DNA of 64,000 nucleotides from Diplonema papillatum (lineage: Eukaryota > Euglenozoa > Diplonemea > Diplonemida > Diplonemidae), in the NCBI GenBank assembly GCA_030068145.1, contig JAPJBO010001110.1, positions 1-64,000 on the forward strand, in the 5' to 3' direction. The position numbers and the translations under genes are program-made. Position 1 is the first letter of the stretch. Every line of letters starts with the position of its first letter. This document shows, in pieces, positions 1 to 10,092 of the stretch. The notes below the pieces were generated by a model. That model saw only the letters and a list, made by a program, of their open reading frames with translations. It was not told the origin of the DNA and searched no databases.

Positions 1-37
1 GCCCGCGCGAACGCCCTCCGTGAAGACCGGACCGTTT

Positions 38-157
38 CGGCCGCCTGCCAGGACCTCTTCCACCGCTTGAGCTTTTCTATAGCCCGAGGGGTGGCAAGGA
101 TCGTCATTGCATCTGGTGGGGCGCGACCGGACGAAGCGGATCCACCCTGATGCAGAA
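38..157 (-). repeat. Inverted copy of 1849-1971 (retroelement flank)
   Basis: This stretch is the reverse complement, with scattered mismatches, of 1849-1971. Both share the core GGGGCGCGACCGGACGAAGC. The partner copy runs into a reverse-transcriptase fragment, so this is probably a truncated copy of the same retroelement in opposite orientation. The window edge may cut it. Confidence 0.6.
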
Positions 158-1202
158 AAAACTTGGAGTCAAAAGTTTGTTCGGGGACCCAAGTTGGGGA
201 CCCAAGTTGCGGCGTGGGTTCGAGTCCTGCGAGCGGCACTTTTTCTTTTGAGACCGAACAATTCCCCGCGTCCTCATTTTTTCTGTTCTACCTGACGATT
301 CACCCGTTCTCTGGTCGGACAGCACCCTGCACCTTTTCATAGTTTCTGAAAGGAGGTATCTCACGATTTGTGTTCATTGCAAACTCATCTTTCGCCTTTT
401 ACTAAAGATGACTGTGGATACAGATCACCACGTGACAGCATAATTTTTCAAAAGGCTTGATGCCTTCTTTTTATCCGTTCTTGATGACGGACACCGATGT
501 GCGCTCACGAGTATCAATTCCTGTTGGCAGCTATTTTCAGGGACACCCCGACCAAGTTACCGCTTCTGTCAACCATCTCTGCGAGAACGATGTTCCGTTT
601 AGGTTTTTTGGCATCCTTGCGCTCGGGAAGAATCCATAGGCAATGACCAAACAGGGACGCCATGGAGAGATTGCTGGTTGAAAACTACCCAATTACCCGT
701 CTGACTTCCCTTCGGGGTTGTTCAGACAATTTCTGGAAACTGCTCAGGCAGTTTTTCTTTTTTTTGTCCGGATTTGTCCATAACTCATTATTTCGTTCAC
801 ACCAAAATCACGTTCAGCGCGGTTTTTGGCACGCCCGCTTTTCTTCAGAATCATGCTTTCCCGAACTTTGGTGGTGGTAAAAGAAGGTGGTTTTGTGCAA
901 GCACAGCACCACCGCTGCCAAAAATTTCATTGTGGTAACCTGGGGTTTTACCCCCAGGCCCTACCAACATTCCAAGCAGAGTGCAATGCAAGGACTGTTG
1001 ATACGTCGGCTTCCTTCTTGATCAGGCCAGACGCCAATCAGGTATGTACCCGGAAACAGGACAGGTAGAGGGGGGGTTCGGCGCGGCTGCTTCGGAAACA
1101 CCCTTAAAAAGTACCCGGGCACGGAAATGTCACAAACAAGGAATTGACCCCAAAGTACGTGCGCTCGGCTAAGGCCGGCGCGTGGCGAGACTGGAGGCAG
1201 CA
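158..1202. other. Intergenic stretch, nothing recognised
   Basis: Short open frames only, with no recognisable protein and no clear repeat apart from T-rich runs. It probably belongs to the repeat zone upstream of, or within an intron of, the EF-hand gene at 9690. Confidence 0.4.
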
Positions 1203-1345
1203 GGTAAAGTTCGGGGCGAAGCTAAGTTCGGGCAATGCTAAGTTCTGGTGAAGCGAAGTTCGAGTGATGCTAAGTTCGGGCGCTAAGCGCTCAGGCTGCG
1301 CTGGTACTGAAAAAAGTTCGGGCACGAAGCGAAGTTCGGCCCGTC
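1203..1345. repeat. Short direct repeats of AAGTTCGGGC type
   Basis: The motif GCTAAGTTCGGGC or close variants recurs about every 15 to 30 bases. The same motif cluster occurs at 20226-20320 inside intron 3 of the giant gene, so it is dispersed rather than local. Confidence 0.6.
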
Positions 1346-1485
1346 ACGTGTGGATTGAGAAGGACGGGAATCGATCCCCTGGGCGGTGGCATTTTCCCGC
1401 CGGACCACGCGGCAGGTCTTTTCCGACGAATTTTAGCTCGCGATCAGCTGCAATGAAGAGATCCGTGAAAAATAGACCCGAAAAC
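1345..1485. repeat. Isolated unit of the ~205-bp satellite
   Basis: A partial unit of the satellite described at 2170-3560, recognised by ATCGATCCCCTGG followed by GAGATCCGTGAAAAATAGAC. It is separated from the main block by about 700 bases including the RT fragment. Confidence 0.65.
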
Positions 1486-1848
1486 TCGAGAACGGTATTG
1501 CTTCAGTAGCGCAAGCCCCAGGAACCTTGGAAACTGTCCCGTTCACTGTCGTTGAAGAAAAGCCGACAGGAATGCGACAGCGTTTTATTTTGTGGACCCA
1601 GGAAGCTAATTCCGCTCTAAAGAGCGAGGGCTATGAAGCCTATTTTTTTTTTTTTTTTGGGAGCGCGGGACACTGTACAAGCCATGTTGGTACAGCGGGG
1701 CTACCGGTATCCGGTTGCTTCCGGAGCGGGAGCCCAAAAAAATGCTTCTTCAGCACACAGTGAACGCCAGTCTCACTGCGACCTGGGCTGGCCTGCTAGC
1801 GAGCAGGTCCGACCAGGTAAAAAAACCCGCGATGCAGTGACACTACCC

Positions 1849-2160
1849 CCTGCAACAGGGTGGACCGCTTCGTCCGGTCGCGCCCCGCCAGATGAAATGA
1901 CTATTCTTGCCACCCCTTGGGCTACCTGAAAGCTCAATTGGTGGAAGAAGTCCTGGCAGGCGGCCGTTTTTTTTTTTTTTTGAATGCCTATGTCCCACTG
2001 GGGCACGTGTCAGAATACCTCGACGCGGTACTCGGCGAGTGTGCGACAACCCGCGACCTGCGGACAGGTTTCTATCAGGTAGAGATCCCACCCGAGTCAA
2101 GAAAGCATTTTCGTTTCGTAGACGACTCGGGGACCTGGTACGAAATGAATCGGGTGGTTC
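1849..2160 (+). pseudogene. Fragment of a retrotransposon reverse transcriptase
   Basis: After a T14 run, one frame reads a segment resembling the start of a Ty3/gypsy- or tyrosine-recombinase-type reverse transcriptase. The pieces TRDLRTGFYQVEIPPESR and GTWYEMNR match the usual 'DLRSGFxQV...R...G.YE' block. It stops where the ~205-bp satellite begins, and no integrase, protease or LTR is visible. The upstream 1849-1971 part is repeated in inverse orientation at 38-157. The family assignment is from memory of the RT motif; the truncation is seen directly. Confidence 0.45.
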
Positions 2161-2169
2161 GTGGGTCCG

Positions 2170-3560
2170 TGCACGATGCAGGGCACCGGGTGTGGAAACC
2201 ACCAGGTGGGCATCGAGCAAGACGGGTATCGACCCCCTGGTTGGTAACTTTTTCCCGCTGGTCCATGTAGCTGACCTTTTTCGACGAATTTTTGCTCGCA
2301 ATCAGCTCCGATGAAAAGAACTGTGAAAAATAGACCCGGAAACGAAAAAGTATGTGCATTGTTCGTGGGTCCGTGCAAGATGCAGGGCACCGGGCGTGGA
2401 AACCACCGGTGTGCACTGGGAAGAACGGGTTTCGATCCCCTGGTTGGCGACATTTTCCCGCTGGTCCACATAGCAGACCTTTTCCGACGAATTTTTGCTT
2501 GCGAACAGCTCCGATGAAGAGATCCGTGAAAAATAGACCCGGAGACAGAAAACTATGTGCGTGGTCAGTAGTTTTTACAATTTGCAGGGCACCGGGCGTA
2601 GAAACCACCAGCCTGATCAGGTGTGCATTGAACACGGACGGTATCGATCCCCTGGCTGGTGGCATTCTGTTGCTGGTCCGCGTAGCAGACCTTTGTCGAC
2701 AAAGTTTTGCTCGCGATCAGCTTCGATGAAGAGATCCGTGAAAATTAGACCCGGGAATCAAACACTACGTGCGTGGTCCGTGGGTTCTTACAGGATGCAG
2801 AGCACCGGGCTTGGAGACCACCCGGTGGCATTATGTTGCTGGTTCACGCAGCAGACCTTTTTCGACGACTTTTTGCTCGCGATCAGCTTCGATGAAGAGA
2901 TCCGTGAGAAATAGACCCGGGAATCAAACACTACGTGCGTGGTCCGTGGGTTCTTATAGGATGCAGAGCACCGGGCGTAGAAACCACCCGGTGTGCATTG
3001 AGCAGGACGGGTATCGATCCCCTGGTGGTGGCATTATGTTGCTGGTTCACGCAGCAGACCTTTTTCGACGACTTTTTGCTCGCAATCAGCTTCGATGAAG
3101 AGATCCGTGAAAAATAGACCAGGGACCATCCAGTATGTGCGTGGTCCGTGGGTTCTTACAAGATGCAGAGCACCGGGCTTGGAAACCACCCGGTGTGCAT
3201 TGAGCAGGACGGGTATCGATCCCCTGGTGGTGGCATTATGTTACTGGTTCACGCAGCAGACCTTTTTCGACGACTTTTTGCTCGCGATGAGCTCTGATGA
3301 AGAGATCCGTGAAAAAGAGACCAGGGACCATCCAGTATGTGCGTGGTTCGGGGGTCCTTACAAGATGCAGGCACCGGGCTTGGAAACCACAGGTTTGCAG
3401 TGGGAAGGACAGGAATCGATCCCTGGCTGGTGACATTTCTTGGCTGGTCCACCGTGACTCCACGTGGCAGACGTTTTTCGAATTCCTGCTCGCGATCAGC
3501 TCCGATGCGAGAAATGGACCCGGAAATGAAAAGGATTGTTTGTGGTGCGTCGGGTTTCCC
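2170..3560. repeat. Satellite array, ~205-bp unit, main block
   Basis: Six to seven head-to-tail units. The landmark GAGATCCGTGAAAAATAGAC (or close variants) recurs near 2309, 2518, 2728, 2897, 3099 and 3300, giving spacings of about 200-210 bases with one shortened unit of 169. Each unit also has ATCGATCCCCTGG, a CAGACCTTTTTCGACGA segment and CACCGGGC..GGAAACCAC. The period is not a multiple of three, so the long open frames across the array are not genes. Confidence 0.9.
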
Positions 3561-3905
3561 CCCAGGCACTACGATACAAGTCTACCAGCATTGTTAGCAG
3601 AGACTGCCAGAGTGCAGCAAGCCAGACCCAGGTCCAGTCCTACTGTGCGGTAGTCTACAGGGGGGAAGCCCGATGAAGGGGGGGGGGGGTAGCACGGTGT
3701 GAACCTCATGCTGATCATCTGCCTGAAAAATCCCGGTAAACTGTGGAAAACGGCACAAAATCCGAGAAAACAGTCGGAATAGTGACATTTCCGTTGAAAA
3801 TGCTAAGTCAGCTATTTTAGCTATTTTAGCTATTTTCAGCTATAGCTAGCTAGCTATAGCTAGCTATCAGCTAGCTATAGCTAAGTCTCACACTGTCCGG
3901 TGCCA
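3539..3905. repeat. Segmental repeat, unoccupied copy of the C48-element target
   Basis: Closely matches 7440-7757 plus 9297-9345: the same GTTTGTGGTGCGTCGGGTTT start, the same G-run, and the same GCTATTTTAGCTATTTTAGC and TAGCTA-rich tail ending in TAGCTAAGTCTC. In this copy the TAGCTA tract is uninterrupted. In the other copy a 1.54-kb TIR element splits it, so this acts as an empty site. Confidence 0.8.
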
Positions 3906-3938
3906 GCACCGGTGCTGTGGTGCCAGCCCCCACACTGT

Positions 3939-5318
3939 CTCAGCCAGAATTCGCTATTATTTTGCGAAATCCGCGGCTTGTGGGGGTTTTCCCGGATGGT
4001 ACTGGACCCTTTCGACAATTTCAGGTGGATTCTGTGCGAATAAACGGGGGAAATCCTTGCCAGGCCCCTCGTTCCACACGGTGGCCACGTGACGAAGCTC
4101 CCCAACCGGACTTCTAACCGGAGCCGACAACAAGGCACACCGGAAACCGTTCCTCTCCCGACCTAACGGAGCTAAAGGATGGCCAGGTACATTCATGTTC
4201 CCATGTTTCCCTCTCAAAAGGCTAAGGCCCAGGCTCCGTACACTTCAAAAAAAGAAACGTGGCAACCGTGTGGCGACCAGCCTGCTGTCCAGACCGATTC
4301 AATCGCCGGCGATTTTGAACACTGTGGTATTTTCGACAGCAGGACTCGGTCCAAGTCCCGGGGTAGGCTGTCATCGCGGATAATGACTTCAACAGTCCAC
4401 TACGAATGCGACACGATCATGTCCGCAAACCCGTTGCACAGGATTTGCACCGACCCGTGCACCAGTTTGCTGTCGGTTCCTTGCTACTGTAAAAAGTTTC
4501 CGTGTTCATCGATTACTTGTTGCAACTGTTGCATTGCAAGCAACCTATCCTGGACTCAGGCTGGGGGCTGATTTCACCGTCAAATTTGATGCCATGATGA
4601 GAACGCGAAACCGAGAGTCTGGTAAGCACATGACTGGCGCATTGCACGGTGCAGAGTACGGAAGAGTACACTGCGCAGCGGTGCTGCCTGCCAAGCGGGT
4701 CACCTCCTCCTGAACACCGAGCCGGATGACGGTCACTGGTCTCGCCGCGCCTGGGCAGTGCTACACCGTGCAGTGCACGGCGATGCAGAGCTGATGCGCA
4801 CCGGTTGTGCTACAACCTGTTCTGCATCTCCCTCGGGTGCGGCTCCGAGCAGCACCAACCTGGTGACCAGGCTCGGTGCGATTCGCACTGAACTAAGCCG
4901 TGACGAAGAAGAACGAAAAAGCGGATGAGTGGATGAGTGAACGTCGTTGCATGCAGGTCCGCGGCTGGAACAACTTCAATTCAGAATGTCAGTGGCATGA
5001 ATTGAAGGATGTCAAGCTTTCGCAGCCTGAATCAGGACTGCTGAGAGGAAAGGTGAGTCCCAGTCGACTCTCGAGCTGTTGGGAGTGGCAGTGGCAATAA
5101 ACCGGGGACCGCGGTAGCATGAACCATGTTTGGAACGTGCACGTGACACGAAGATACCCATCCCGTGTTGCGCAGCGCACGGGACCGGGGAGCCTGGCAA
5201 GCATTTCCCCCGTTTATTCGCACAGAATCCACCTGAAATTGTCGAAAGGGTCCAGTACCAACCGGGAAAACCCCCACAAGCCGCGGATTTCGCAAAATAA
5301 TAGCGAATTCTGGCTGAG
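3939..5318. mobile_element. Inverted-repeat DNA element, 1.38 kb, ~126-bp termini
   Basis: Positions 3939-4066 and 5193-5318 are near-perfect reverse complements, starting with CTCAGCCAGAATTCGCTATT on the left. The interior has short open frames but no recognisable transposase. This fits a non-autonomous foldback-type or MITE-like element. No confident target-site duplication was found. The element separates two blocks of the ~205-bp satellite. Confidence 0.75.
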
Positions 5319-5524
5319 TCACCCCAGAAATTGGCAGCACTTGGCTGCAAGTTGGCAAAAACCACTCGAATCCACGAAAGGCGAACTCGAGGTCTGTTGG
5401 GGGGTATGAGGCCCAGAATACCCAAAACCATCCAAAAAACACGAAAATCTACCCGAAAGACGGTGTTTAGCGTGTTTTGGGTGGTCTTTTTTTCGATCAA
5501 AAAATTTGCACATTTAGCCACAAT

Positions 5525-5705
5525 TTAGCCACAACATTGTGGCTAAAGTTGTGGCCCAATGGGCCACATTGTGGCAAGTTGTGGCTAACCAGCCCTGCTT
5601 GGGCGACTATACCGTTATGGACAAAAACTTGGGCGGGTATACCGTTATGGGCAAAAACTTGGGCGAGTATACCGTTATGGGCAAAAACTTAGATTTGTCT
5701 ACCGT
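5525..5705. repeat. GTGGCTAA/TTAGCCAC palindromes and a 29-bp tandem repeat
   Basis: 5515-5590 is a cluster of short palindromes around 'TTGTGGC'; a similar cluster lies at 9610-9690. From 5605 the phrase TATACCGTTATGGGCAAAAA recurs four times at about 29-base spacing, then the satellite resumes. Confidence 0.65.
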
Positions 5706-6690
5706 TATGGGCATCAGCCCGTATCGATCCCCTGGCTGATGACATTTCTTCGCTGGTCCACGTAGCAATGCTTTTTCGATGAATTTTAGCTCACGATCAG
5801 CTTCGATGACGAGATCCGTGAAAAATGGACCCGGAGACCATAAAGTATGTCATGATTCGTGAGTCCTTACAAGGCGGAGGGCGCCGCCGCGTGGAACCCA
5901 CCAGGTTTGCATTGGGATTCGATGGGAAGGACGGGTATCGATCCCCCGGGTGGTGGTATTTCTTCGCTGGTCCATGCAGCAGACCTTTTTCGACGAAATT
6001 TTGCTCGTGATCAGCTCCGATGGAGAGATTTGTGAAAAATAAACCCGGGGATCGAAAGTTATGTGCATGGATCGTGGGTCTTTATGAGATGCAGGGCACC
6101 GGGCGTGGAAACCACCAGGTTTGCATTGGGAAGGGCGGGTATCCATCCCCTGGTGGGTGACATCCCTTCGCTGGTCCACGTTGCAGATCTTTTTCGGCGA
6201 AATTTTGCTCGTACTCAGCTCCGGTGAAGAGAACGGTGAAATACAGACCCGGGGACCACAAAGTACGTGCATGGCTTGTGGGTCTTATCAGATGCAGAAC
6301 GCCGGGCGTGGAAACCACCAGGTGCGCATTGGCAAGGACGGGTGTCGATCCCCTGGCTGGTGACATTTCTTCGCTGGTCCACGTAGCAGACCTTTTTCGG
6401 CGAGTTTTTGCTCGTGATCAGCTCCGATGAAGAGATCCATGAAAAATGGACCCGGGGATCAGAAAGTATGTGCGTGGTTCGCGAATCTTTACAACATGCA
6501 GACCAGTGGGCGTGGAAACCACCAGGGTTGCAATGGGGTGGACGCGAATCGATTCCCTGGTTGGTGTCATTCTCCGCTGGTCCACGTTGCAGACCTTTTT
6601 CGCCGTTTTTTTGCTCGTCTCTTGCTCCGATGAAGAGAACCGTGAAAAATAGACCCGAAAACGAAAGATTGTTTTGTGGTTCGTTGGCCT
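5706..6690. repeat. Satellite array, ~205-bp unit, second block
   Basis: Five units with landmarks near 5812, 6020, 6230, 6430 and 6636. They are more diverged from one another than in the first block, but have the same order of landmarks and the same period. Confidence 0.85.
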
Positions 6691-6984
6691 TTCACTTCCG
6701 CAGGGCAGCTGGAGCGCGATTGGACAGCCCAGACATTGTCAAATGGGAACCGATAGTTTTTCCACTTTGGGGCCATTCGCCCGTCCATTTTTTTCGAAAA
6801 AGCACAATTTTCTGTGCGTTTTTTTGCTGCTTTCCGCAATTTTCGGTCGTCCCCTGCGAGTTTCGAGCGAATTCGACATGAGTTTTTTTTTTGAGCTACC
6901 ACGAGCTACCAGAGCTACCGGTAGCTGAGCTACCAGTAGCTGGTAGCTAGCTACCAGCTACCGTAGCTGGCCCCCACACTGTAG
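6691..6984. other. Spacer with AGCTACC/GGTAGCT repeats
   Basis: No gene seen. 6895-6967 is a run of AGCTAC and GTAGCT words that can fold on itself. It ends in CCCCCACACTGT, which also flanks the inverted-repeat element at about 3928. Confidence 0.5.
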
Positions 6985-7756
6985 CAGACCTTTGTCGACA
7001 AAGTTTTGCTCGCGATCAGCTTCGATGAAGAGATCCGTGAAAAATAGACCCGGGAATCAAACATTACGTGCGTGGTCCGTGGGTTCTTACAGGATGCAGA
7101 GCACCGGGCTTGGAAACCACCGGGTGTGCATTGAGCAGGACGGGTATCGATCCCCTGGTGGTGGCATTATGTTGCTGGTTCACGCAGCAGACCTTTTTCG
7201 ACGACCTTTTGCTCGCGATCAGCTATGAAGAGATCCGTGAAAAATAGACCCAGGGACCTTCCGGTTCGTGGGTCCTTACAAGATGCAGGGCACCGGGTGT
7301 GGAACCCGCAGGTTTGCAGTGGGAAGGACAGGAATCGATCCCTGGCTGGTGACATTTCTCGGCTGACTCCACGTGGCAGACTTTTTTCGAGTTCTTGCTC
7401 GCGATCTGCTCCGATGCGAGAAATAGACCCCGAAATGAAAAGGATTGTTTGTGGTGCGTCGGGTTTTCCCAGGCCCTACGATACAAGTCTACCAGCATTG
7501 TTAGCAGAGACTGCCAGAGTGCAGCAAGCCAGGCCCAGGTCCAGTCCCACTGTGCAGTAGTCTACAGGGGGGAAGCCCGCGCGCGATGAAGGGGGGGGGG
7601 TGTGCACATGAACCTCATGCTCATCATCTGCCTGAAAAATCCGGAAAACTGCGGTAAACGGCACAAAATCCGAGAAAATCCTCGGAATAGTGACATTTCC
7701 GTTGAAAATGCTCAGTCAGCTATTTTAGCTATTTTAGCTATTTTCAGCTATAGCTA
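6985..7756. repeat. Satellite third block, continuing into the segmental repeat
   Basis: Units near 7028, 7228 and 7415 continue into sequence homologous to 3539-3850. The stretch ends in the TAGCTA-rich tract interrupted by the C48 element at 7757. Confidence 0.85.
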
Positions 7757-9296
7757 CAGGGGGGGGCCAATTACAATATAGCAGTATATTACGATATACT
7801 AGTATATTACAGTTTAACTTTGAAATCGCGAATTCGACGAGCCGAAATTTTGAATACAATTTAACTTACCAGCTCCAAACGAACTCCAGTTGGTGGTGTG
7901 CTCACAGTGATTCTCAGAGGTAGTTGTCAGGGAAAAAACCCACAATGTCCGAAACGTAGGAGTTTAACTGAAAATAAGGCTTGAAAACTGCCAAGACCAC
8001 CACCATACGAACCAACAAGTACCAGCCACACCCACACCCAAGGAAAGAACTTCAACCCACCTTGACTGTCGACCGTAGACACAAAACACGGATCCTTAAA
8101 ACTCGAAACCGTCTTGAAAGAGACCAACATTGCGTGGTCATGGGCAAAGGCGATTTGCTGTTGTCGTCAGAGATTGCCGGGCTCATGAATACGCTCCTCA
8201 GGACGAGTCACCAGCCGCAGACGGTCCAGATCGCGAATCCTTCCTACGACCCCGTCAACAGGCCGGACGGAATAATGTACGCGGAGCACTCGCTCTTCGT
8301 GCAGCTCACGAGGGGGATGCATCCACACCCCTATTCCCCAAGCTCCCTTCTAAACATGCTTGCTCGGTTCAGCAAAGGGGCTGAAAAGTTTGAATGGCAG
8401 GGGGCAGTATCTAATACTGCGGACGGGTGTGGGGCTCACTGGGTGTTCTTGGTCTTCTCGACAACTGCGCCAAGATCGTGCTTTGTCGTCGATTCACTGA
8501 CAACGTACGCAAAGCCACTGCTTCTCCGAAAGCTAGCCGAGCTTTTTAGTCACGTCGAGGTGCTCCAGACAGGAGAGCAGCACGACGGTTGGTCGTGTGG
8601 CTATCACGCATGCCACCATGCGACGAACGTGTTTCCGGCAGTACAAGAGTGCACGTCGTTTGCAGCTGTCAAGGAACTCTGCCGCGCGCGCATATGCCGC
8701 CGAGAAAACGTCGACCAACTGGTCGACATTCTCCACAAACCAGAAGCTGTTGTAGAGCGACCCGTGGCATGTGGGTCCGTGAAGAACGTGATCGTTGACA
8801 CTGGTTACGACACCTCGGACTCGGAGGAGGGGAGCTGCGTCCTTGTCAGGACATCATTTGGAAAGAAGCGAGAGACTGAAAAAGTGACAGACGACGGGGG
8901 CCAGTCAGAAAGCCTGCCATGCCTCACAGTGGATCTGCTATCTTCTTTTTTAGAAAAGGAGTTGAAAAAGTGCACACCGGCCAGAATCACACCGGCGAGC
9001 AAAGGATCAGAGACGACATTGCCGCGGGCACTTGAATGGAGCCCTCCATTTCGGATCCGAGGAAGCTCGCGAAAGCCACAGTCTACCCGCGAAGGGCCCA
9101 GATACGCAATGAGAGACTCGCCTGGACACTGTTCGCTGATACCTCAAGTGTTTGCTTAGAATCGCCACAAAAAAAGAAAAACTGGACAGTTCAATTGTAT
9201 TCAACTTGCGATTTTGGGGGGTTTTTCAGAATCCCGGTTTTCATTTGCCTCATCCTTATATTTCAATTGAGTTATATTGTAATTGGCCCCCCCCTG
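7757..9296 (+). mobile_element. TIR DNA element carrying a Ulp1/C48 protease
   Basis: Bounded by perfect 24-bp terminal inverted repeats (7757-7780 and 9273-9296) that start CAGGGGGGGGCCAATTACAA. It is flanked on both sides by TAGCTA, or minimally by TA. The site without the element is seen in the paralogous repeat at about 3840-3850. The only substantial coding frame is the cysteine protease at 8140-9159; no transposase is visible. The 47433-48790 element has related ends (C followed by a G-run, flanked by TA), suggesting one superfamily with TA targets. Confidence 0.85.
8140..9159 (+). CDS. Ulp1/SENP-like (peptidase C48) cysteine protease, element-borne
   Basis: 339 residues from the first ATG; the frame is open further upstream to about 7981, so an earlier start or exon is possible. 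The catalytic set of a C48 protease is visible: His100 in GAHWVFLVFS, Asp118 in CFVVDSL, Gln147 in EQHDGWSCG and Cys153 in the same segment. Family members cleave ubiquitin-like modifiers such as SUMO, and such domains are often carried by DNA transposons. The C-terminal third is low in recognisable features and rich in Ser, Lys and Glu. The gene sits wholly between the terminal inverted repeats, so it belongs to the element. The frame is intact, which suggests recent activity or selection. The substrate cannot be told from sequence. Confidence 0.75.
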   Translation: MGKGDLLLSSEIAGLMNTLLRTSHQPQTVQIANPSYDPVNRPDGIMYAEHSLFVQLTRGMHPHPYSPSSLLNMLARFSKGAEKFEWQGAVSNTADGCGAHWVFLVFSTTAPRSCFVVDSLTTYAKPLLLRKLAELFSHVEVLQTGEQHDGWSCGYHACHHATNVFPAVQECTSFAAVKELCRARICRRENVDQLVDILHKPEAVVERPVACGSVKNVIVDTGYDTSDSEEGSCVLVRTSFGKKRETEKVTDDGGQSESLPCLTVDLLSSFLEKELKKCTPARITPASKGSETTLPRALEWSPPFRIRGSSRKPQSTREGPRYAMRDSPGHCSLIPQVFA

Positions 9297-9689
9297 TAGC
9301 TATCAGCTATCAGCTAGCTATAGCTAAGTCTCGCACTGCCGAAGTATGCAAAATGTCCGGTGCCAAATTACGATTCAAGAAAACCCGGGGGCGCGAGAAC
9401 AGCAACACTGCGAATCAGAAAAAGATTTTTAGTAAACCGTTTACCAATGGTACCCCAGGGTGCGCAACCAGGATGCCGAGCCCAGGGTGAAGCAGCTCAC
9501 CAAAATGCTGGCCCAAGAACCTGTCAAAAACATCAGAAAATGTGTTTCAGATGCATTTTCTGGCCGAAAAAGCTAGTTCCACGCGGTTTTCCGTGATACC
9601 AAAATTTTGCACAATCAGCCACAAAGGTAGCCACAAGGTTTGGTTTGTGGCTGAATGGGGCCACAATGTGGCAACCTTGTGGCTGACAG
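9297..9689. other. Right flank of the element; probable intron of the EF-hand gene
   Basis: Begins with the other half of the TAGCTA tract, then sequence with no recognised coding. It ends with GTGGCT palindromes like those at 5525 and a GACAG acceptor at 9689 immediately before the EF-hand exon. Confidence 0.5.
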
Positions 9690-9892
9690 CTATGCCTAAC
9701 GGCGCTGTTCCACAAGTACGACTTCAACGATTCCGGCACCTTGAACTACGACGAATTCTGCAGAGGACTATATGGCGAGATACCCGTCCCGGGCAACTCT
9801 CCCGAATGCGCGCCCTGTGCCGCAGGATCGCACGCACTCTCCGCCGGGCGCGGCTTTCGTGGCTTGGAAGACAGCGGGGGGTCGCAGCTCAA
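9690..9892 (+). CDS. EF-hand/coiled-coil protein, penultimate exon (5' part not seen)
   Basis: The frame reads FHKYDFNDSGTLNYDEF, a textbook EF-hand. The 12-residue Ca-binding loop DFNDSGTLNYDE (9720-9755) has Asp at 1, Asn at 3, Ser at 5, Gly at 6 and Glu at 12. The exon opens after GACAG (9689) just past an in-frame stop and ends with phase 2 at a GTATCA donor. After the EF-hand there is a linker with two Cys. Upstream exons must lie further left, behind the repeat zone, or outside the window. The product is a calcium-binding protein of unknown partner. Identity beyond the EF-hand is not recognised. Confidence 0.65.
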
Positions 9893-9968
9893 GTATCAGT
9901 TCATATACGTTCGCTGTTCAGAAGAAGAAAAGACACCCAACAAGAGAACACGTGGGCCTCACAGCCAG

Positions 9969-10092
9969 GATAAATTGTGTAGCGACAGCCGACATAACCA
10001 AAACACTGACACAGGTCCAAGACGACTACCTGAAGCACTTGGAAGAAGAAATCAACCGCCTCGAGGCGCGAAACACGAAGGCGCGGCATTAG
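9969..10092 (+). CDS. EF-hand/coiled-coil protein, last exon
   Basis: Joined to 9690-9892 across a 76-base intron (9893-9968, GTATCA...GCCAG). The phases match (2 nt plus 1 nt). The exon gives a 40-residue tail ending in TAG, with the heptad-like helix LTQVQDDYLKHLEEEINRLE, so the protein ends in a short coiled coil. This is the smallest intron in the window and the only acceptor that is not ACAG. Confidence 0.6.

Noticed and set aside
1907..3653. Series of + and - open frames with recurring peptides (for example FRRIFARNQLR...MKRTVKNRPG)
   Set aside because: They follow the ~205-bp satellite, whose period is not a multiple of three, so the same peptide reappears in shifting frames.
1366..7160. 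tRNA-like B-box wording (TATCGATCCCC) in each satellite unit
   Set aside because: No matching T-stem, A-box, anticodon arm or acceptor stem could be built around it.
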